Source: Thiobacillus sp. UBA2186
Lineage (GTDB): Bacteria > Pseudomonadota > Gammaproteobacteria > Burkholderiales > Thiobacillaceae
Assembly: GCA_002327405.1 (NCBI GenBank)
Contig: DCVO01000065.1
Coordinates: 1-13,533 of the forward strand
Length of the DNA: 13,533 nucleotides
Direction of reading: 5' to 3'
Shown: one piece after another, positions 1 to 6,963 of the stretch
Position numbering within the stretch: the first letter of the stretch is position 1
How the letters are laid out: each line of letters begins with the position of its first letter
Notes under the pieces: model-generated
Database searches by the model: none
The model's input: only the letters and a program-made list of their open reading frames with translations
Told to the model about the DNA's origin: nothing
Translations under genes and position numbers: made by a program

Positions 1-31
1 GGGCCGGCAACGCCAGGAACCGGCCATTCGA

Positions 32-260
32 CTAGCAGCATGTCGGACTTGAGCGACCGTAGCGAGCCGGGTGGGAGAGCGAGGACAGTTTTTCACGATT
101 TCGAGGCGCATAGCGGGCCTATGCAACGAGAAATCGGGGAAAACGAGTTTGCGAGTTTCGGCGCAGGCCAAAACGAGTTTGCGAGTTTCGGCGCAAGCCA
201 AAAATGGACCGCTCTTCCCACCGGCGCAGTAGATCAGCCTCAAGTCCGACAGGCTGCTAG
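32..260. repeat. 229-bp element bounded by 22-bp inverted repeats
   Basis: The two ends, 32-53 and 239-260, are inverted copies of each other matching at 21 of 22 bases (core tgtcggacttgag). The interior has no convincing gene; it contains a 30-bp tandem duplication. The arrangement resembles a MITE or a dispersed palindromic intergenic repeat. I see no target-site duplication in the flanks, so transposition is inferred from architecture only. The right end overlaps the stop codon of the START-like gene that reads leftward into it. Confidence 0.7.
140..199. repeat. 30-bp tandem duplication, two copies
   Basis: Bases 140-169 and 170-199 are adjacent copies differing at one position (g at 166, a at 196). 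The unit is a multiple of three, so the plus-strand frame reads a ten-residue repeat (NEFASFGAGQ then NEFASFGASQ). The surrounding reading frame has no ribosome site or family resemblance, and I regard it as non-coding. The copies sit inside the inverted-repeat element. Confidence 0.85.
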
Positions 261-904
261 GTGCCTTGCTTTACTTTGCCGTCGGCCCGCTCCGTTGTCC
301 CGTCTGCGGCATCGTTTCTGCCAAGCCCGCGTGACTGCGCGCGGCGCATCATTTCCCGCCCCATGGCCTTGAACTGGCTTTCCAGCATGCCGCTGATGTA
401 GGAACTGACCAGGCCGGCCGGCACGGGGAGGTCGGGTTCGGCAGTGAGGTGATAGGAGATGAGGGTGCCTTCCACGTCGCGAGTCAGCAGCATCAGGCTC
501 TCCATGCGCGTATTGCCTGACAGGGAGTGCGCGCGTATGGAGCGATAGGGGACGGTCTCGAGCTGCCGGGTGGACTCGTAAGGGATGGGCAGCATGCCGA
601 GGCGCAGGCGGCCTTTCTGCTCGAGGTGGATGAGGCTGCCGTTGCGCAGCAGGACCCTGCTGGAGTCGAGATTGGGGATGAAGGCGGGCATGTTCTCGAA
701 ATCCGTCAGCACGTCCCAGGCCTCGGCAGGCGAGACCGGAACCCTGTAGCGGAGGTCCAGCACCACGATGCCGTCTCGGTTTTCGACCTGAACGACGGGC
801 ACGGGCGGTTCCGCGGCCGCGTCTGTTCCTCCGGAGCACATGCCGGGAAGCAGCGCGAGCAGCAGGGCGGTCAGCAGTTTCGGCATCATGGCGGTTCTCG
901 GCAT
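257..904 (-). CDS. Exported START/SRPBCC (polyketide cyclase-like) domain protein
   Basis: A predicted 215-aa protein. Residues 7-28 form a signal peptide-like stretch (MPKLLTALLLALLPG), so it is probably periplasmic; the cysteine at 23 follows Met and is not a convincing lipobox. Residues ~45-190 look like a START/SRPBCC ligand-binding fold of the RatA/coenzyme Q-binding/polyketide cyclase type, with the typical segment SPAEAWDVLTDFENMPAF at 58-75 followed by a SRVL strand. This superfamily binds lipids or other hydrophobic ligands; the ligand here is unknown. I chose the ATG at 904 because AGAAG lies about 7 bases upstream; ATG 910 and the ATG pair at 889/886 are alternatives. The C-terminal ~25 residues are low-complexity, and the TAG stop lies inside the end of the inverted-repeat element, so the tail may have been altered by that element. 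It lies just downstream of the DUF1841 gene. Confidence 0.8.
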   Translation of the reverse strand: MPRTAMMPKLLTALLLALLPGMCSGGTDAAAEPPVPVVQVENRDGIVVLDLRYRVPVSPAEAWDVLTDFENMPAFIPNLDSSRVLLRNGSLIHLEQKGRLRLGMLPIPYESTRQLETVPYRSIRAHSLSGNTRMESLMLLTRDVEGTLISYHLTAEPDLPVPAGLVSSYISGMLESQFKAMGREMMRRAQSRGLGRNDAADGTTERADGKVKQGT

Positions 905-939
905 TGCCATTCTTCTACAGCCATGTTTCCGTTTGGTGA

Positions 940-1368
940 CTATCCTGCCTGGCGCTCAAGGCAGTCCAGGTAGAGGGCCGGGTCGTAGGGCGATCCCGGG
1001 CGTTGCGACTGCCAGATCATTTCCGCCAGGCAGTCCATGGCGGCGTGCTCGGCCGCCATGCGGTCGCCCAGCCTTGCGGCGAGGCGGTCCAGACGCTCGC
1101 GGATGCCGGGCGGCTGGTCGATGGAAGCCTGCTCTGCGAGGGAAAGATGCATGGAAAGGTGCAGGAAGGGATTGGTTTCGCCGAATTCGGGCGGGTAGTC
1201 GCGGGTGAGATAACGCTCGGGCTGGTCGAGCATGGCATGGTATTCCGGGTGCTGGAGGATGAGCGGCAGCGCCAGCGTTTCGGCGCCTTCCAGCGGCAGC
1301 TTGTCCTTGTATTTCTTCCACACGCCAAAGAAAAACCGACGGACTTGATCCCTGCTCGGGTTAAACAT
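940..1368 (-). CDS. DUF1841 family protein
   Basis: 142 aa, matching what I recall of the DUF1841 family, which is common in Betaproteobacteria and has no established function. Recognisable features are the N-terminus MFNPSRDQVRRFF, the pair HPEYH at 40-44, and the histidine-rich NPFLHLSMHL at 66-75. The four spaced histidines could bind a metal, but that is inference. The ATG at 1368 is favoured over an upstream in-frame start at 1398 because AAGGA sits about six bases before it and the family begins with this MFNP sequence. The start overlaps the last eight bases of nth, so the two genes are probably translationally coupled. The START-like gene follows after about 35 bp in the same direction. 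Confidence 0.88.
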   Translation of the reverse strand: MFNPSRDQVRRFFFGVWKKYKDKLPLEGAETLALPLILQHPEYHAMLDQPERYLTRDYPPEFGETNPFLHLSMHLSLAEQASIDQPPGIRERLDRLAARLGDRMAAEHAAMDCLAEMIWQSQRPGSPYDPALYLDCLERQAG

Positions 1369-1993
1369 TCTTGTCCTTGTAGTCGCACAGATCGGCAATC
1401 ACGCACTCGCGGCATTTCGGCTTGCGCGCGGTGCAGGTGTAGCGGCCGTGCAGGATCAGCCAGTGGTGCGCGTGCTGCAGGTATTGTTTGGGCACGACCT
1501 TGAGCAGCTTCTTCTCCACTTCCAGCGGGGTTTTGCCGGGCGCAAGGCCGGTGCGGTTGGCCACGCGGAAGATGTGGGTATCCACCGCGATGGTCGGCTG
1601 GCCGAAGGCCACGTTGAGGATGACGTTGGCGGTCTTGCGCCCCACGCCCGGCAGTTTCTCCAGCGCTTCGCGCGTGGCGGGCACTTCGCCGCCGTACTGG
1701 TCGATGAGGATTTTGCAGGCCTGGATGATGTGCTTCGCCTTGCTCTGGTACAGGCCGATGGTCTTGACGGTGTCGCGCAGGCCCTCCTCGCCGAGCGCGA
1801 GAATTTTCTGCGGGGTGTTGGCCAGGGGAAACAGGCGACGCGTGGCGAGGTTCACCCCCTTGTCGGTGGCCTGTGCCGACAGCACCACCGCGACCAGCAG
1901 CTCGAAGGGCGTGCTGTACTCGAGCTCGGTGGTGGGGTGCGGATCGATGGCCTGCAGGCGGCGGAAGATCTCGGCGCGCTTGGCGGCGTTCAT
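1361..1993 (-). CDS. nth: Endonuclease III (DNA glycosylase/AP lyase)
   Basis: A 210-aa base-excision repair enzyme that removes oxidised pyrimidines and cleaves the resulting abasic site. The helix-hairpin-helix LPGVGRKTA is at 114-122, with catalytic Lys120, and Asp138 lies in VDTHIFRV. The C-terminal [4Fe-4S] cluster ligands are Cys187, 194, 197 and 203 (C-x6-C-x2-C-x5-C). These positions match the numbering known for the E. coli enzyme, so the length and the ATG start at 1993 are credible even though the ribosome site is weak. nth is the gene that classically follows the rsx/rnf operon in gammaproteobacteria; here the order is kept but more than 600 bp of repeats separate it from rnfE, so it probably has its own promoter. 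It overlaps the downstream DUF1841 gene by eight bases. Confidence 0.97.
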   Translation of the reverse strand: MNAAKRAEIFRRLQAIDPHPTTELEYSTPFELLVAVVLSAQATDKGVNLATRRLFPLANTPQKILALGEEGLRDTVKTIGLYQSKAKHIIQACKILIDQYGGEVPATREALEKLPGVGRKTANVILNVAFGQPTIAVDTHIFRVANRTGLAPGKTPLEVEKKLLKVVPKQYLQHAHHWLILHGRYTCTARKPKCRECVIADLCDYKDKNV

Positions 1994-2058
1994 GGCTTGA
2001 GGGTGGAAAGGTTTTTACAAAGAGGACATGAGGACAAGAGGAAAAACCAACAAACAAA

Positions 2059-2493
2059 ATTCAACCTAGAAACCTCAGTTGACCGCTTGTTTCTCCTGGA
2101 AAAGCCGCACGGGTATTGAGTTTTCTGCCTTCGTTGACGATTACCCGTTGGGTGAGTACGCTACGCACCCGCTGGCACGCCCGGACACGCGCCTGGCTTT
2201 GTCGCTGTGCCGAAACTCGCCCAAAAGCGCTGCCTGCGCAGGCTCGTTTTCGCTCCTCCTTGCAGGCATGGCGCTCCGGAGCGTTGTCCGAGGGGCCCCG
2301 CATAGCGGGGATCGGACAGCGAAGGAGATGCCGGCGAGCGCAATGTGGAGCGCCCGCATCCCGCTTTGGGGTCGCATCCCCGAAGGGGCCCCTGCTCCGC
2401 CCTTCGCGGTCGCCCTGCGGCGTCGTCGCTTCGCGCCAGACACGTGTCCGAACGCACCATCGGGCGCGTCCAACTGAGGTTTCTAGGTTCAAT
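2059..2493. repeat. 435-bp element with 23-bp terminal inverted repeats
   Basis: The ends 2059-2081 and 2471-2493 are inverted copies (22 of 23), including a perfect 19-bp core AACCTAGAAACCTCAGTTG. The interior is very GC-rich and contains local hairpins, for example CCCCGC at 2296-2301 with GCGGGG at 2305-2310, nested within TGTCCG 2285-2290 and CGGACA 2313-2318. Open frames exist on both strands but have arginine/alanine-rich translations typical of spurious frames. It looks like a non-autonomous mobile or dispersed repeat. I have an impression of having seen similar sequence in other betaproteobacterial genomes, but this is unverified. No transposase is present and no clear target-site duplication is visible. 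Confidence 0.65.
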
Positions 2494-2495
2494 CG

Positions 2496-2569
2496 ACCGC
2501 GGAGTTCGCAAAGGAAGTTCGCAGAGGAATGATTGATGAAAACTCCGCGTCCTCCGCGAACTCCGCGGT
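2496..2569. repeat. Short palindromic repeat (CCGCGGAGTTCGC type)
   Basis: ACCGCGGAGTTCGC at 2496-2509 and its exact complement at 2556-2569 form a 14-bp stem around 46 bases. A second partial copy of the arm (aagttcgcagagga) lies just inside. This resembles the intergenic hairpin repeats that combine 'cgcggagttcgc' with 'agagga' words in many environmental bacterial genomes. It abuts the right end of the 435-bp element. Confidence 0.6.
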
Positions 2570-2620
2570 TGACAAGGTTTACTCCTGTCCTCTTGTCCTC
2601 CTTGTTCAGAACGTTTCTTC

Positions 2621-2773
2621 TCATTGTCCGCGCTTTAGCGTTTTATGCAGTTTCTGTTTTTCACGCAGCCGCTTCACCTTGGTCGTGGGCGCATGGCTGC
2701 CGGCCTTGCGCTGCTTGACCAGGACGACCAGAGGGTTGCGCGGCTTGCGCGGCGCCTTGCCGCGGATTTTCAT
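2621..2773 (-). CDS. Small, highly basic 50-aa protein coupled to rnfE
   Basis: A 50-residue frame whose ATG at 2773 overlaps the rnfE stop as ATGA, the same junction used by rnfD/rnfG and rnfG/rnfE. It holds 18 Lys/Arg and only one acidic residue (Glu38), with the motif RNPLVVLVKQRKAGSH at 12-27 and a Lys/Arg-rich helix-like tail. It has no signal peptide or clear membrane segment. I do not recognise a function. The NPLV/RKAGSH pattern is reminiscent of short basic proteins of unknown function seen in bacteria and phages, and nucleic-acid or ribosome binding is a guess from charge alone. The tight coupling argues for real translation. The stop is TGA at 2623-2621, followed directly by the repeat-filled gap. 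Confidence 0.65.
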   Translation of the reverse strand: MKIRGKAPRKPRNPLVVLVKQRKAGSHAPTTKVKRLREKQKLHKTLKRGQ

Positions 2774-3462
2774 GCCGGCAGGGCGGATGCCGCGGTTTTG
2801 GCGGCGCGTTGCGCGCGCTGCTGGGCACGCGCATCCAGCCAGTTGCGCCCGGCGATCAAAAGGCCCAGGCCGATGAATGCGCCGGGCGGCAGGATGGCGA
2901 GCAGGAAGCCCTTGTAGTCCGGCAGCACGGTGATGACCCAGTCCTTCGTCTCCGGCCCGAGGGCGAGGTCGATGCCGGACAGCAAGGTGCCCTGGCCGGC
3001 GACTTCGCGCAGGCCGCCCAGCACCACCAGCACCAGGGTCAGGCCGATGCCCATCAAGGCGCCGTCGAGTGCGCTGTGCAGGGGGTGGTTCTTGGAGGCA
3101 TAGGCATCCGCGCGCGCCAGCACGATGCAATTGGTGGTGATGAGCGGAATGAAAATGCCCAGCACCAGATACAGGGGGTGGGCGAAGGCGTTCAGCGCAA
3201 GGTCGATGACGGTGACCAGCGCGGCGATGATGAGAATGAAGACGGGAATGCGGATTTCGTGCGGCACGAAATTGCGCACGCCCGACACCGCCAGGCTGGA
3301 AGCGGCCATGACGAATACGGTGGCAAGGCCGAGCGACAGCGCGTTGACCACGTTGTTGCTGATGGCGAGCAGCGGGCACAGCCCCAGCAGCTGGACGACG
3401 CCGGGGTTCTGCTTCCACAGGCCGTTATGGGCGAGGGTGGAGAATTCCTGTTTCGTGATCAT
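2770..3462 (-). CDS. rnfE: Rnf electron transport complex subunit E
   Basis: A 230-aa integral membrane subunit (also named RsxE) of the Rnf/Rsx complex, paralogous to RnfA. It shows about six hydrophobic segments. Cys29 in LLGLCPLLAISN and Cys112 in LITTNCIVLARA are the family's conserved in-membrane cysteines that, with the matching pair in RnfA, hold an iron-sulfur cluster between the two half-channels. The C-terminal ~25 residues are Ala/Arg-rich and cytoplasmic. The ATG at 3462 overlaps the rnfG stop by four bases (ATGA), and its own TGA overlaps the start of the small basic gene in the same way. It is the last canonical gene of the operon. Confidence 0.97.
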   Translation of the reverse strand: MITKQEFSTLAHNGLWKQNPGVVQLLGLCPLLAISNNVVNALSLGLATVFVMAASSLAVSGVRNFVPHEIRIPVFILIIAALVTVIDLALNAFAHPLYLVLGIFIPLITTNCIVLARADAYASKNHPLHSALDGALMGIGLTLVLVVLGGLREVAGQGTLLSGIDLALGPETKDWVITVLPDYKGFLLAILPPGAFIGLGLLIAGRNWLDARAQQRAQRAAKTAASALPA

Positions 3463-4097
3463 GGTTTCGAGGCTTCGATGGGCTGCAAAAGCGTTTCGCG
3501 ATGCAACTGAAAATATTTTAGCGCTTCGCGCACGGCCTTGACGATGGCGCGGGGCGTGATGGTGGCGCCCGCGCGCGAATCGAACTCGCCGCCGTCCTTT
3601 TTCACCTTCCAGCGGCCATCCCGGTCGGGGTGGTAGGACTTGCCGGTAAACTGCAGGACCCAGTCGCTTTTCGCAAGCTGGATGTAATCGCCGAGCCCGG
3701 GCGTTTCCTTGTGCTGCGTGACGCGCACGCCCGTCAGAACGCCGGTGGCATCGATGCCGATGAGGAGATGGATGTCGCCGCTATAGCCTTCGGGCGCCAC
3801 GGCTTCCAGCACCACGCCGGCGGGCCGGCCGTCACGAGTGGCAAGCCACATGCCGGAGGGTTTGCGCGTGCCGAGCAGGGGGGAGGGCGGCAGTTCGCGC
3901 CAGGCGCCGAGCAGATCGTTGTCGTACAACTCTTTCGGCAAAACCTGGTTGATGAGCGCGAGCTTTTCCGCCTGCGCGCTTTTCTCGATGACGGGGTGGG
4001 TCTGGCGGTAGGTGTAGGCGAGCAGCGCCGTTCCGATGAGCGCGAACAGGAACAGGATGGTGCTGGTGCGCAGCGCGTTGTTCAGGACGGCGTTCAT
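3459..4097 (-). CDS. rnfG: Rnf electron transport complex subunit G (covalent FMN protein)
   Basis: A 212-aa subunit (RsxG) with one N-terminal transmembrane helix at about 11-28 and a periplasmic FMN-binding domain. The flavin attachment motif is AGAT at 176-179, and Thr179 is the expected phosphoester-linked residue, as in NqrC/RnfG. The segment HKETPGLGD at 129-137 is also diagnostic. RnfG passes electrons within the complex between iron-sulfur and flavin carriers. The start at 4097 overlaps rnfD by four bases (ATGA), and the end overlaps rnfE by four, implying translational coupling. Length is usual for the family. Confidence 0.97.
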   Translation of the reverse strand: MNAVLNNALRTSTILFLFALIGTALLAYTYRQTHPVIEKSAQAEKLALINQVLPKELYDNDLLGAWRELPPSPLLGTRKPSGMWLATRDGRPAGVVLEAVAPEGYSGDIHLLIGIDATGVLTGVRVTQHKETPGLGDYIQLAKSDWVLQFTGKSYHPDRDGRWKVKKDGGEFDSRAGATITPRAIVKAVREALKYFQLHRETLLQPIEASKP

Positions 4098-5122
4098 TTT
4101 TTCTTCGCCTCGCCGAACACCAGCGGCTGGGTCCAGGCATCGATCAGCGGCACGCACAGGTTCATGAGCAGGATGGCGAAGGCCACACCGTCGGGGTAGC
4201 CGCCGAACACGCGGATGATAACGGCGAGGAAGCCCGCGCCGAGACCGAAGATGAGGCGGCCGCGCGGCGTGGTCGAACCCGACACCGGGTCGGTCGCGAT
4301 GAAGAACGCGCCCAGCATGACGCTCGGCGTGGCGATCTGGAACCAGGGTGCGGCGAAACGGCCGGCATCCGCCCAGTGCAGGAAACCGGCGGTGAGCCAG
4401 ATGCCGGCGAGGAAGGCCACCGGCACCTGCCAGGGCACGATGCGCAGTGCCCACAACGCGATGCCGCCGACAAGATAACCGGCTGCCACCCATTCCCCGC
4501 CAACGCCGCCGATGCTGCCGAAGACATGGCTGGCGGCATGGATCTCGCCCAGCGTGTGCTGCTGCAATAGGCCGGTGCGCACGGTATCGAGCGGCGTGGC
4601 GGTGACCACGGCATCCAGCGCCACGCCGGAGGGCAGTCCCCCGCCGAAAATGAAGGACAGGCTTTCGCCGAAGTTCAGCGGATGCGCCGCCAGCGACAGC
4701 GGCGCGGACCACTGCGTCATCTGCGCCGGGAAGGAAATGATGAGGACGGCGAAGCCGACCATGGCCGGGTTGAAAATGTTCTGCCCAAGTCCGCCGTAGA
4801 GATGCTTGGCCACGCCGATGGCGAAGGCCATGCCCACCAGGGTCAGCCACCATGGCGCCAGCGGCGGCAGCGACAGCGCCAGCAGCCAGGCGGTGACGAG
4901 TGCGCTGCCGTCGGCAAGGAAAGGCTTGAGCGGATAGCCGCGCAACCCGAGGGCGAGCGCTTCCAGCGCCAGCGCCAACAGCGATGCCCAGACGAGATTG
5001 ATGACGATGCCCCAGCCGAAGTGCCAGGCATAAGCCAGCACGCCGGGCAGCAGGCAGGCCAGCACCAGCAGCATCACGCGGGTGACGCTGCCTTTTTGCA
5101 GGATGTGGGCGGAGGCGGTCAT
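4094..5122 (-). CDS. rnfD: Rnf electron transport complex subunit D (covalent FMN, ion channel subunit)
   Basis: A 342-aa polytopic membrane protein (RsxD), related to NqrB. It has roughly nine or ten hydrophobic segments, the conserved GGLGQNIFNPAMVG at 110-123, and a flavin-attachment segment DAVVTATPLD at 170-179 in which Thr176 is the expected FMN-linked residue. The family forms much of the ion-translocating core. The ATG at 5122 has a poor ribosome site but fits the family N-terminus (SVTRVMLLVL). Unlike the rest of the operon it does not overlap its upstream neighbour: 197 bp holding a palindromic repeat lie between it and rnfC. Its stop overlaps rnfG as ATGA. Confidence 0.97.
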   Translation of the reverse strand: MTASAHILQKGSVTRVMLLVLACLLPGVLAYAWHFGWGIVINLVWASLLALALEALALGLRGYPLKPFLADGSALVTAWLLALSLPPLAPWWLTLVGMAFAIGVAKHLYGGLGQNIFNPAMVGFAVLIISFPAQMTQWSAPLSLAAHPLNFGESLSFIFGGGLPSGVALDAVVTATPLDTVRTGLLQQHTLGEIHAASHVFGSIGGVGGEWVAAGYLVGGIALWALRIVPWQVPVAFLAGIWLTAGFLHWADAGRFAAPWFQIATPSVMLGAFFIATDPVSGSTTPRGRLIFGLGAGFLAVIIRVFGGYPDGVAFAILLMNLCVPLIDAWTQPLVFGEAKKK

Positions 5123-5152
5123 GCGGAAAGCTTATTCAATCCAGGAGTCTTT

Positions 5153-5299
5153 ACCACAGGGACACAGAGGCGCAAAGAAAAAGAAAATCTTTTTGACAGG
5201 GAGGAAAGGGAGGTAAAGGAGGGGATAAAAGTTGTTCCTCCCATTCCCCCCTTAACCTTCCAGTGAAGGCTTTTCTCGCTGTCTTTGTGTCTCTGTGGC
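5153..5299. repeat. ~145-bp nested imperfect palindrome inside the rnf operon
   Basis: The outer arms are CCACAGGGACACAGAG at 5154-5169 and CTTTGTGTCTCTGTGG at 5283-5298, pairing at 14 of 16 positions and extending imperfectly inward. A second inner pairing joins the purine-rich ggaggtaaaggaggggat around 5209-5226 with the pyrimidine-rich bases around 5240-5259. The type (ccacagagacacagag) resembles dispersed intergenic repeats seen in many environmental bacteria. In mRNA it would fold into a long hairpin between rnfC and rnfD. No gene is seen in the 5123-5319 spacer. Confidence 0.7.
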
Positions 5300-5319
5300 T
5301 CATCTGGCATTCTCCAGGT

Positions 5320-6963
5320 TCAATGTTGTTCCGGCTCCACCGGCTGTTTGGCGATCTCGCGGATTTTAGCCCGCCGCGCCTCGACCTCGGCGATCTCCGC
5401 CTGCTTCTCGGGCGGCAGGTTGTCGACGTTCTTCGGCGTGACGGCGGCCTTCCTGGCCTGGGCGCGCGCGAGCGCTTCCTGGATCAGTTTCTTTTTGGCG
5501 TCCTGCTCGGCTGTGCTCAAGGCAGGCGCCTCGGCCTTCTTGGTCGCCGCCTTGGCGGCGAGACGCTCGGCCTTTTCCTTCTTCTCGCGTTCGAGGCGGA
5601 AGAGGCGGAACTCGTGGCGCTCGCGCGCGGTGTCGGCCAGGCGCTTTTCCTTCTCCCGCGCCCAGATCTCGCTCTTGGCGTAGCGGTAATAATCCACCAG
5701 CGGAATATGGCTCGGACACACATAGCTGCAGCAGCCGCATTCGATGCAGTCGAACAGGTGGTATTCCTGCGCGCGGCCGAGATCCTTGGCGCGCGCAAAC
5801 CAGTAAAGCTGCTGCGGCTGCAATTCGGCGGGGCACACCGGCACGCACTGGGTGCAGCGGATGCAGGGCATCTCCGGCGGCCTGGGCGGGAACAGCTCCT
5901 TCGATTTCGCCAGCACGCAGTTGCTGGCCTTGACCACCGGCACGTCCATGGCGGGGACGTCGAAGCCCATCATCGGGCCGCCCATGATGATGCCGGTGAG
6001 GCCTTCGCGCTCGCCGGCGTGCAGCAGGAGTTCGCTCATGGGCGTGCCGATCAGTACCTCGTAATTCTGCGGCCGCAGCACGTGGCCGGTGACGGTGACG
6101 ATGCGCGAGACGAGCGGCTCGCCATGGTTCAGCGCGCGCGAGAGCGCGTAGCTGGTGCCCACGTTGAACACCTGCACGCCGACATCGGTGGTGCGGCCGC
6201 CCGAAGGCGTGTCAAGGCCGGTCAGCGTCTTGGTGATCTGCTTGCCGCCGCCGCCCGGATAGATCGTCGGCATGGCGACGACTTCGATTGCCACGCCGAT
6301 TTTTTGTGCGGCCGTGCGCATGGCAGCGATGGCTTCCGGCTTGTTGTCCTCGATGCCGGCGATGAGCTTTTCCGCGCCGATCAGATGCTGCATGATGCGC
6401 GCGCCTTCGAGAATGTCCTCGGCGCGCTCGCGCATCAGGCGGTCGTCGCAGGTGATCCAGGGCTCGCATTCGCCGCCGTTCAGGATCAGCGTGTGAATGG
6501 CGGGACCGCCCGCGGGATCGAGCTTGATCGAGCTGGGAAACACCGCGCCGCCGAGGCCGGCGATGCCGAAATCGCGCACATGGCCGCGCAGTGCGGCAGG
6601 GTCGGTGTTGCGCCAGTCGACGGGCGTGCGCTCGCACCACTCGTCGCGGCCGTCGGTGGAAATGGTGATGCACAGGTCCGGCAGGCCGGAAGGGTGCGGC
6701 ACCTTGGACAACCCGATATCGGTGACGGTGCCGGACGAAGGTGCATGCAGGGCGACCGACACATAGCCGTCCGCCTCGGCGATCATCTGCCCTTTCAGCA
6801 CATGGTCGCCGACCCTCACGATGGGCTTGGCCGGCTGGCCGATATGCTGGCGCATGGGCACCACCAGCTTTCTCGGGACGAAGGCGGCGTGGATGGGGCG
6901 CGACGAAGACTCTTTCTTGTGCTCTTCGGGATGGATGCCGCCGGGAAAACGATGCAGTTCCAT
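5320..6963 (-). CDS. rnfC: Rnf electron transport complex subunit C (NADH/FMN and 2x[4Fe-4S])
   Basis: A 547-aa peripheral subunit (RsxC). The N-terminal domain resembles the NADH/FMN-binding NuoF fold: GIAGLGGAVFPSSIK at 133-147, NGGECEPW at 162-169 and GGGGKQITK at 237-245. Two [4Fe-4S] motifs follow, Cys367/370/373/377 and Cys406/409/412/416. Residues ~435-547 form a charged Ala/Lys/Glu-rich, probably coiled tail of the sort that varies greatly in length in this family. An open frame extends upstream to 7380, but the ATG at 6963 is the real start: it overlaps the rnfB stop as TGATG, and the protein begins with the family sequence LHRFPGGIHPEEHK. RnfC is the site where the complex exchanges electrons with NAD. 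Confidence 0.97.
   Translation of the reverse strand: MELHRFPGGIHPEEHKKESSSRPIHAAFVPRKLVVPMRQHIGQPAKPIVRVGDHVLKGQMIAEADGYVSVALHAPSSGTVTDIGLSKVPHPSGLPDLCITISTDGRDEWCERTPVDWRNTDPAALRGHVRDFGIAGLGGAVFPSSIKLDPAGGPAIHTLILNGGECEPWITCDDRLMRERAEDILEGARIMQHLIGAEKLIAGIEDNKPEAIAAMRTAAQKIGVAIEVVAMPTIYPGGGGKQITKTLTGLDTPSGGRTTDVGVQVFNVGTSYALSRALNHGEPLVSRIVTVTGHVLRPQNYEVLIGTPMSELLLHAGEREGLTGIIMGGPMMGFDVPAMDVPVVKASNCVLAKSKELFPPRPPEMPCIRCTQCVPVCPAELQPQQLYWFARAKDLGRAQEYHLFDCIECGCCSYVCPSHIPLVDYYRYAKSEIWAREKEKRLADTARERHEFRLFRLEREKKEKAERLAAKAATKKAEAPALSTAEQDAKKKLIQEALARAQARKAAVTPKNVDNLPPEKQAEIAEVEARRAKIREIAKQPVEPEQH

Larger units (their letters stand above)
2017..2605. repeat. Outer inverted repeat (GAGGACA type) in the nth-rnfE gap
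   Basis: The arms are 2017-2048 and 2576-2605. The left arm reads ACAAAGAGGACATGAGG onward, and the right arm on the opposite strand reads ACAAGGAGGACAAGAGG onward. They are imperfect, roughly 25 matches over 31 positions by eye with one gap. They enclose two further inverted repeats with unrelated sequence, suggesting an older palindrome that was opened by later insertions. The space between nth (starts 1993) and the small gene after rnfE (ends 2621) is filled by this nested set, and I see no other gene in it. Confidence 0.6.

Noticed and set aside
1..25. GGCCGG...CCGGCC hairpin at the left edge
   Set aside because: A six-base stem with a 12-base loop in GC-rich DNA is expected by chance, and no gene end can be assigned to it.
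140..199. CRISPR-like direct repeats
   Set aside because: Only two copies, directly adjacent with no spacer, so this is a tandem duplication and not an array.
40..372. Plus-strand 110-codon frame containing the NEFASFGAxQ repeat
   Set aside because: No ribosome site, the frame spans the inverted-repeat element and then runs antisense through the START-like gene, and the repeat in the protein simply follows the DNA duplication.
2061..2624. 187-codon minus-strand frame whose ATG overlaps the end of the small basic gene
   Set aside because: It runs straight across the terminal repeats of the 435-bp element, is Arg/Ala-rich, competes with similar long frames in other phases and resembles no family; best explained as a spurious frame in GC-rich repeat DNA.
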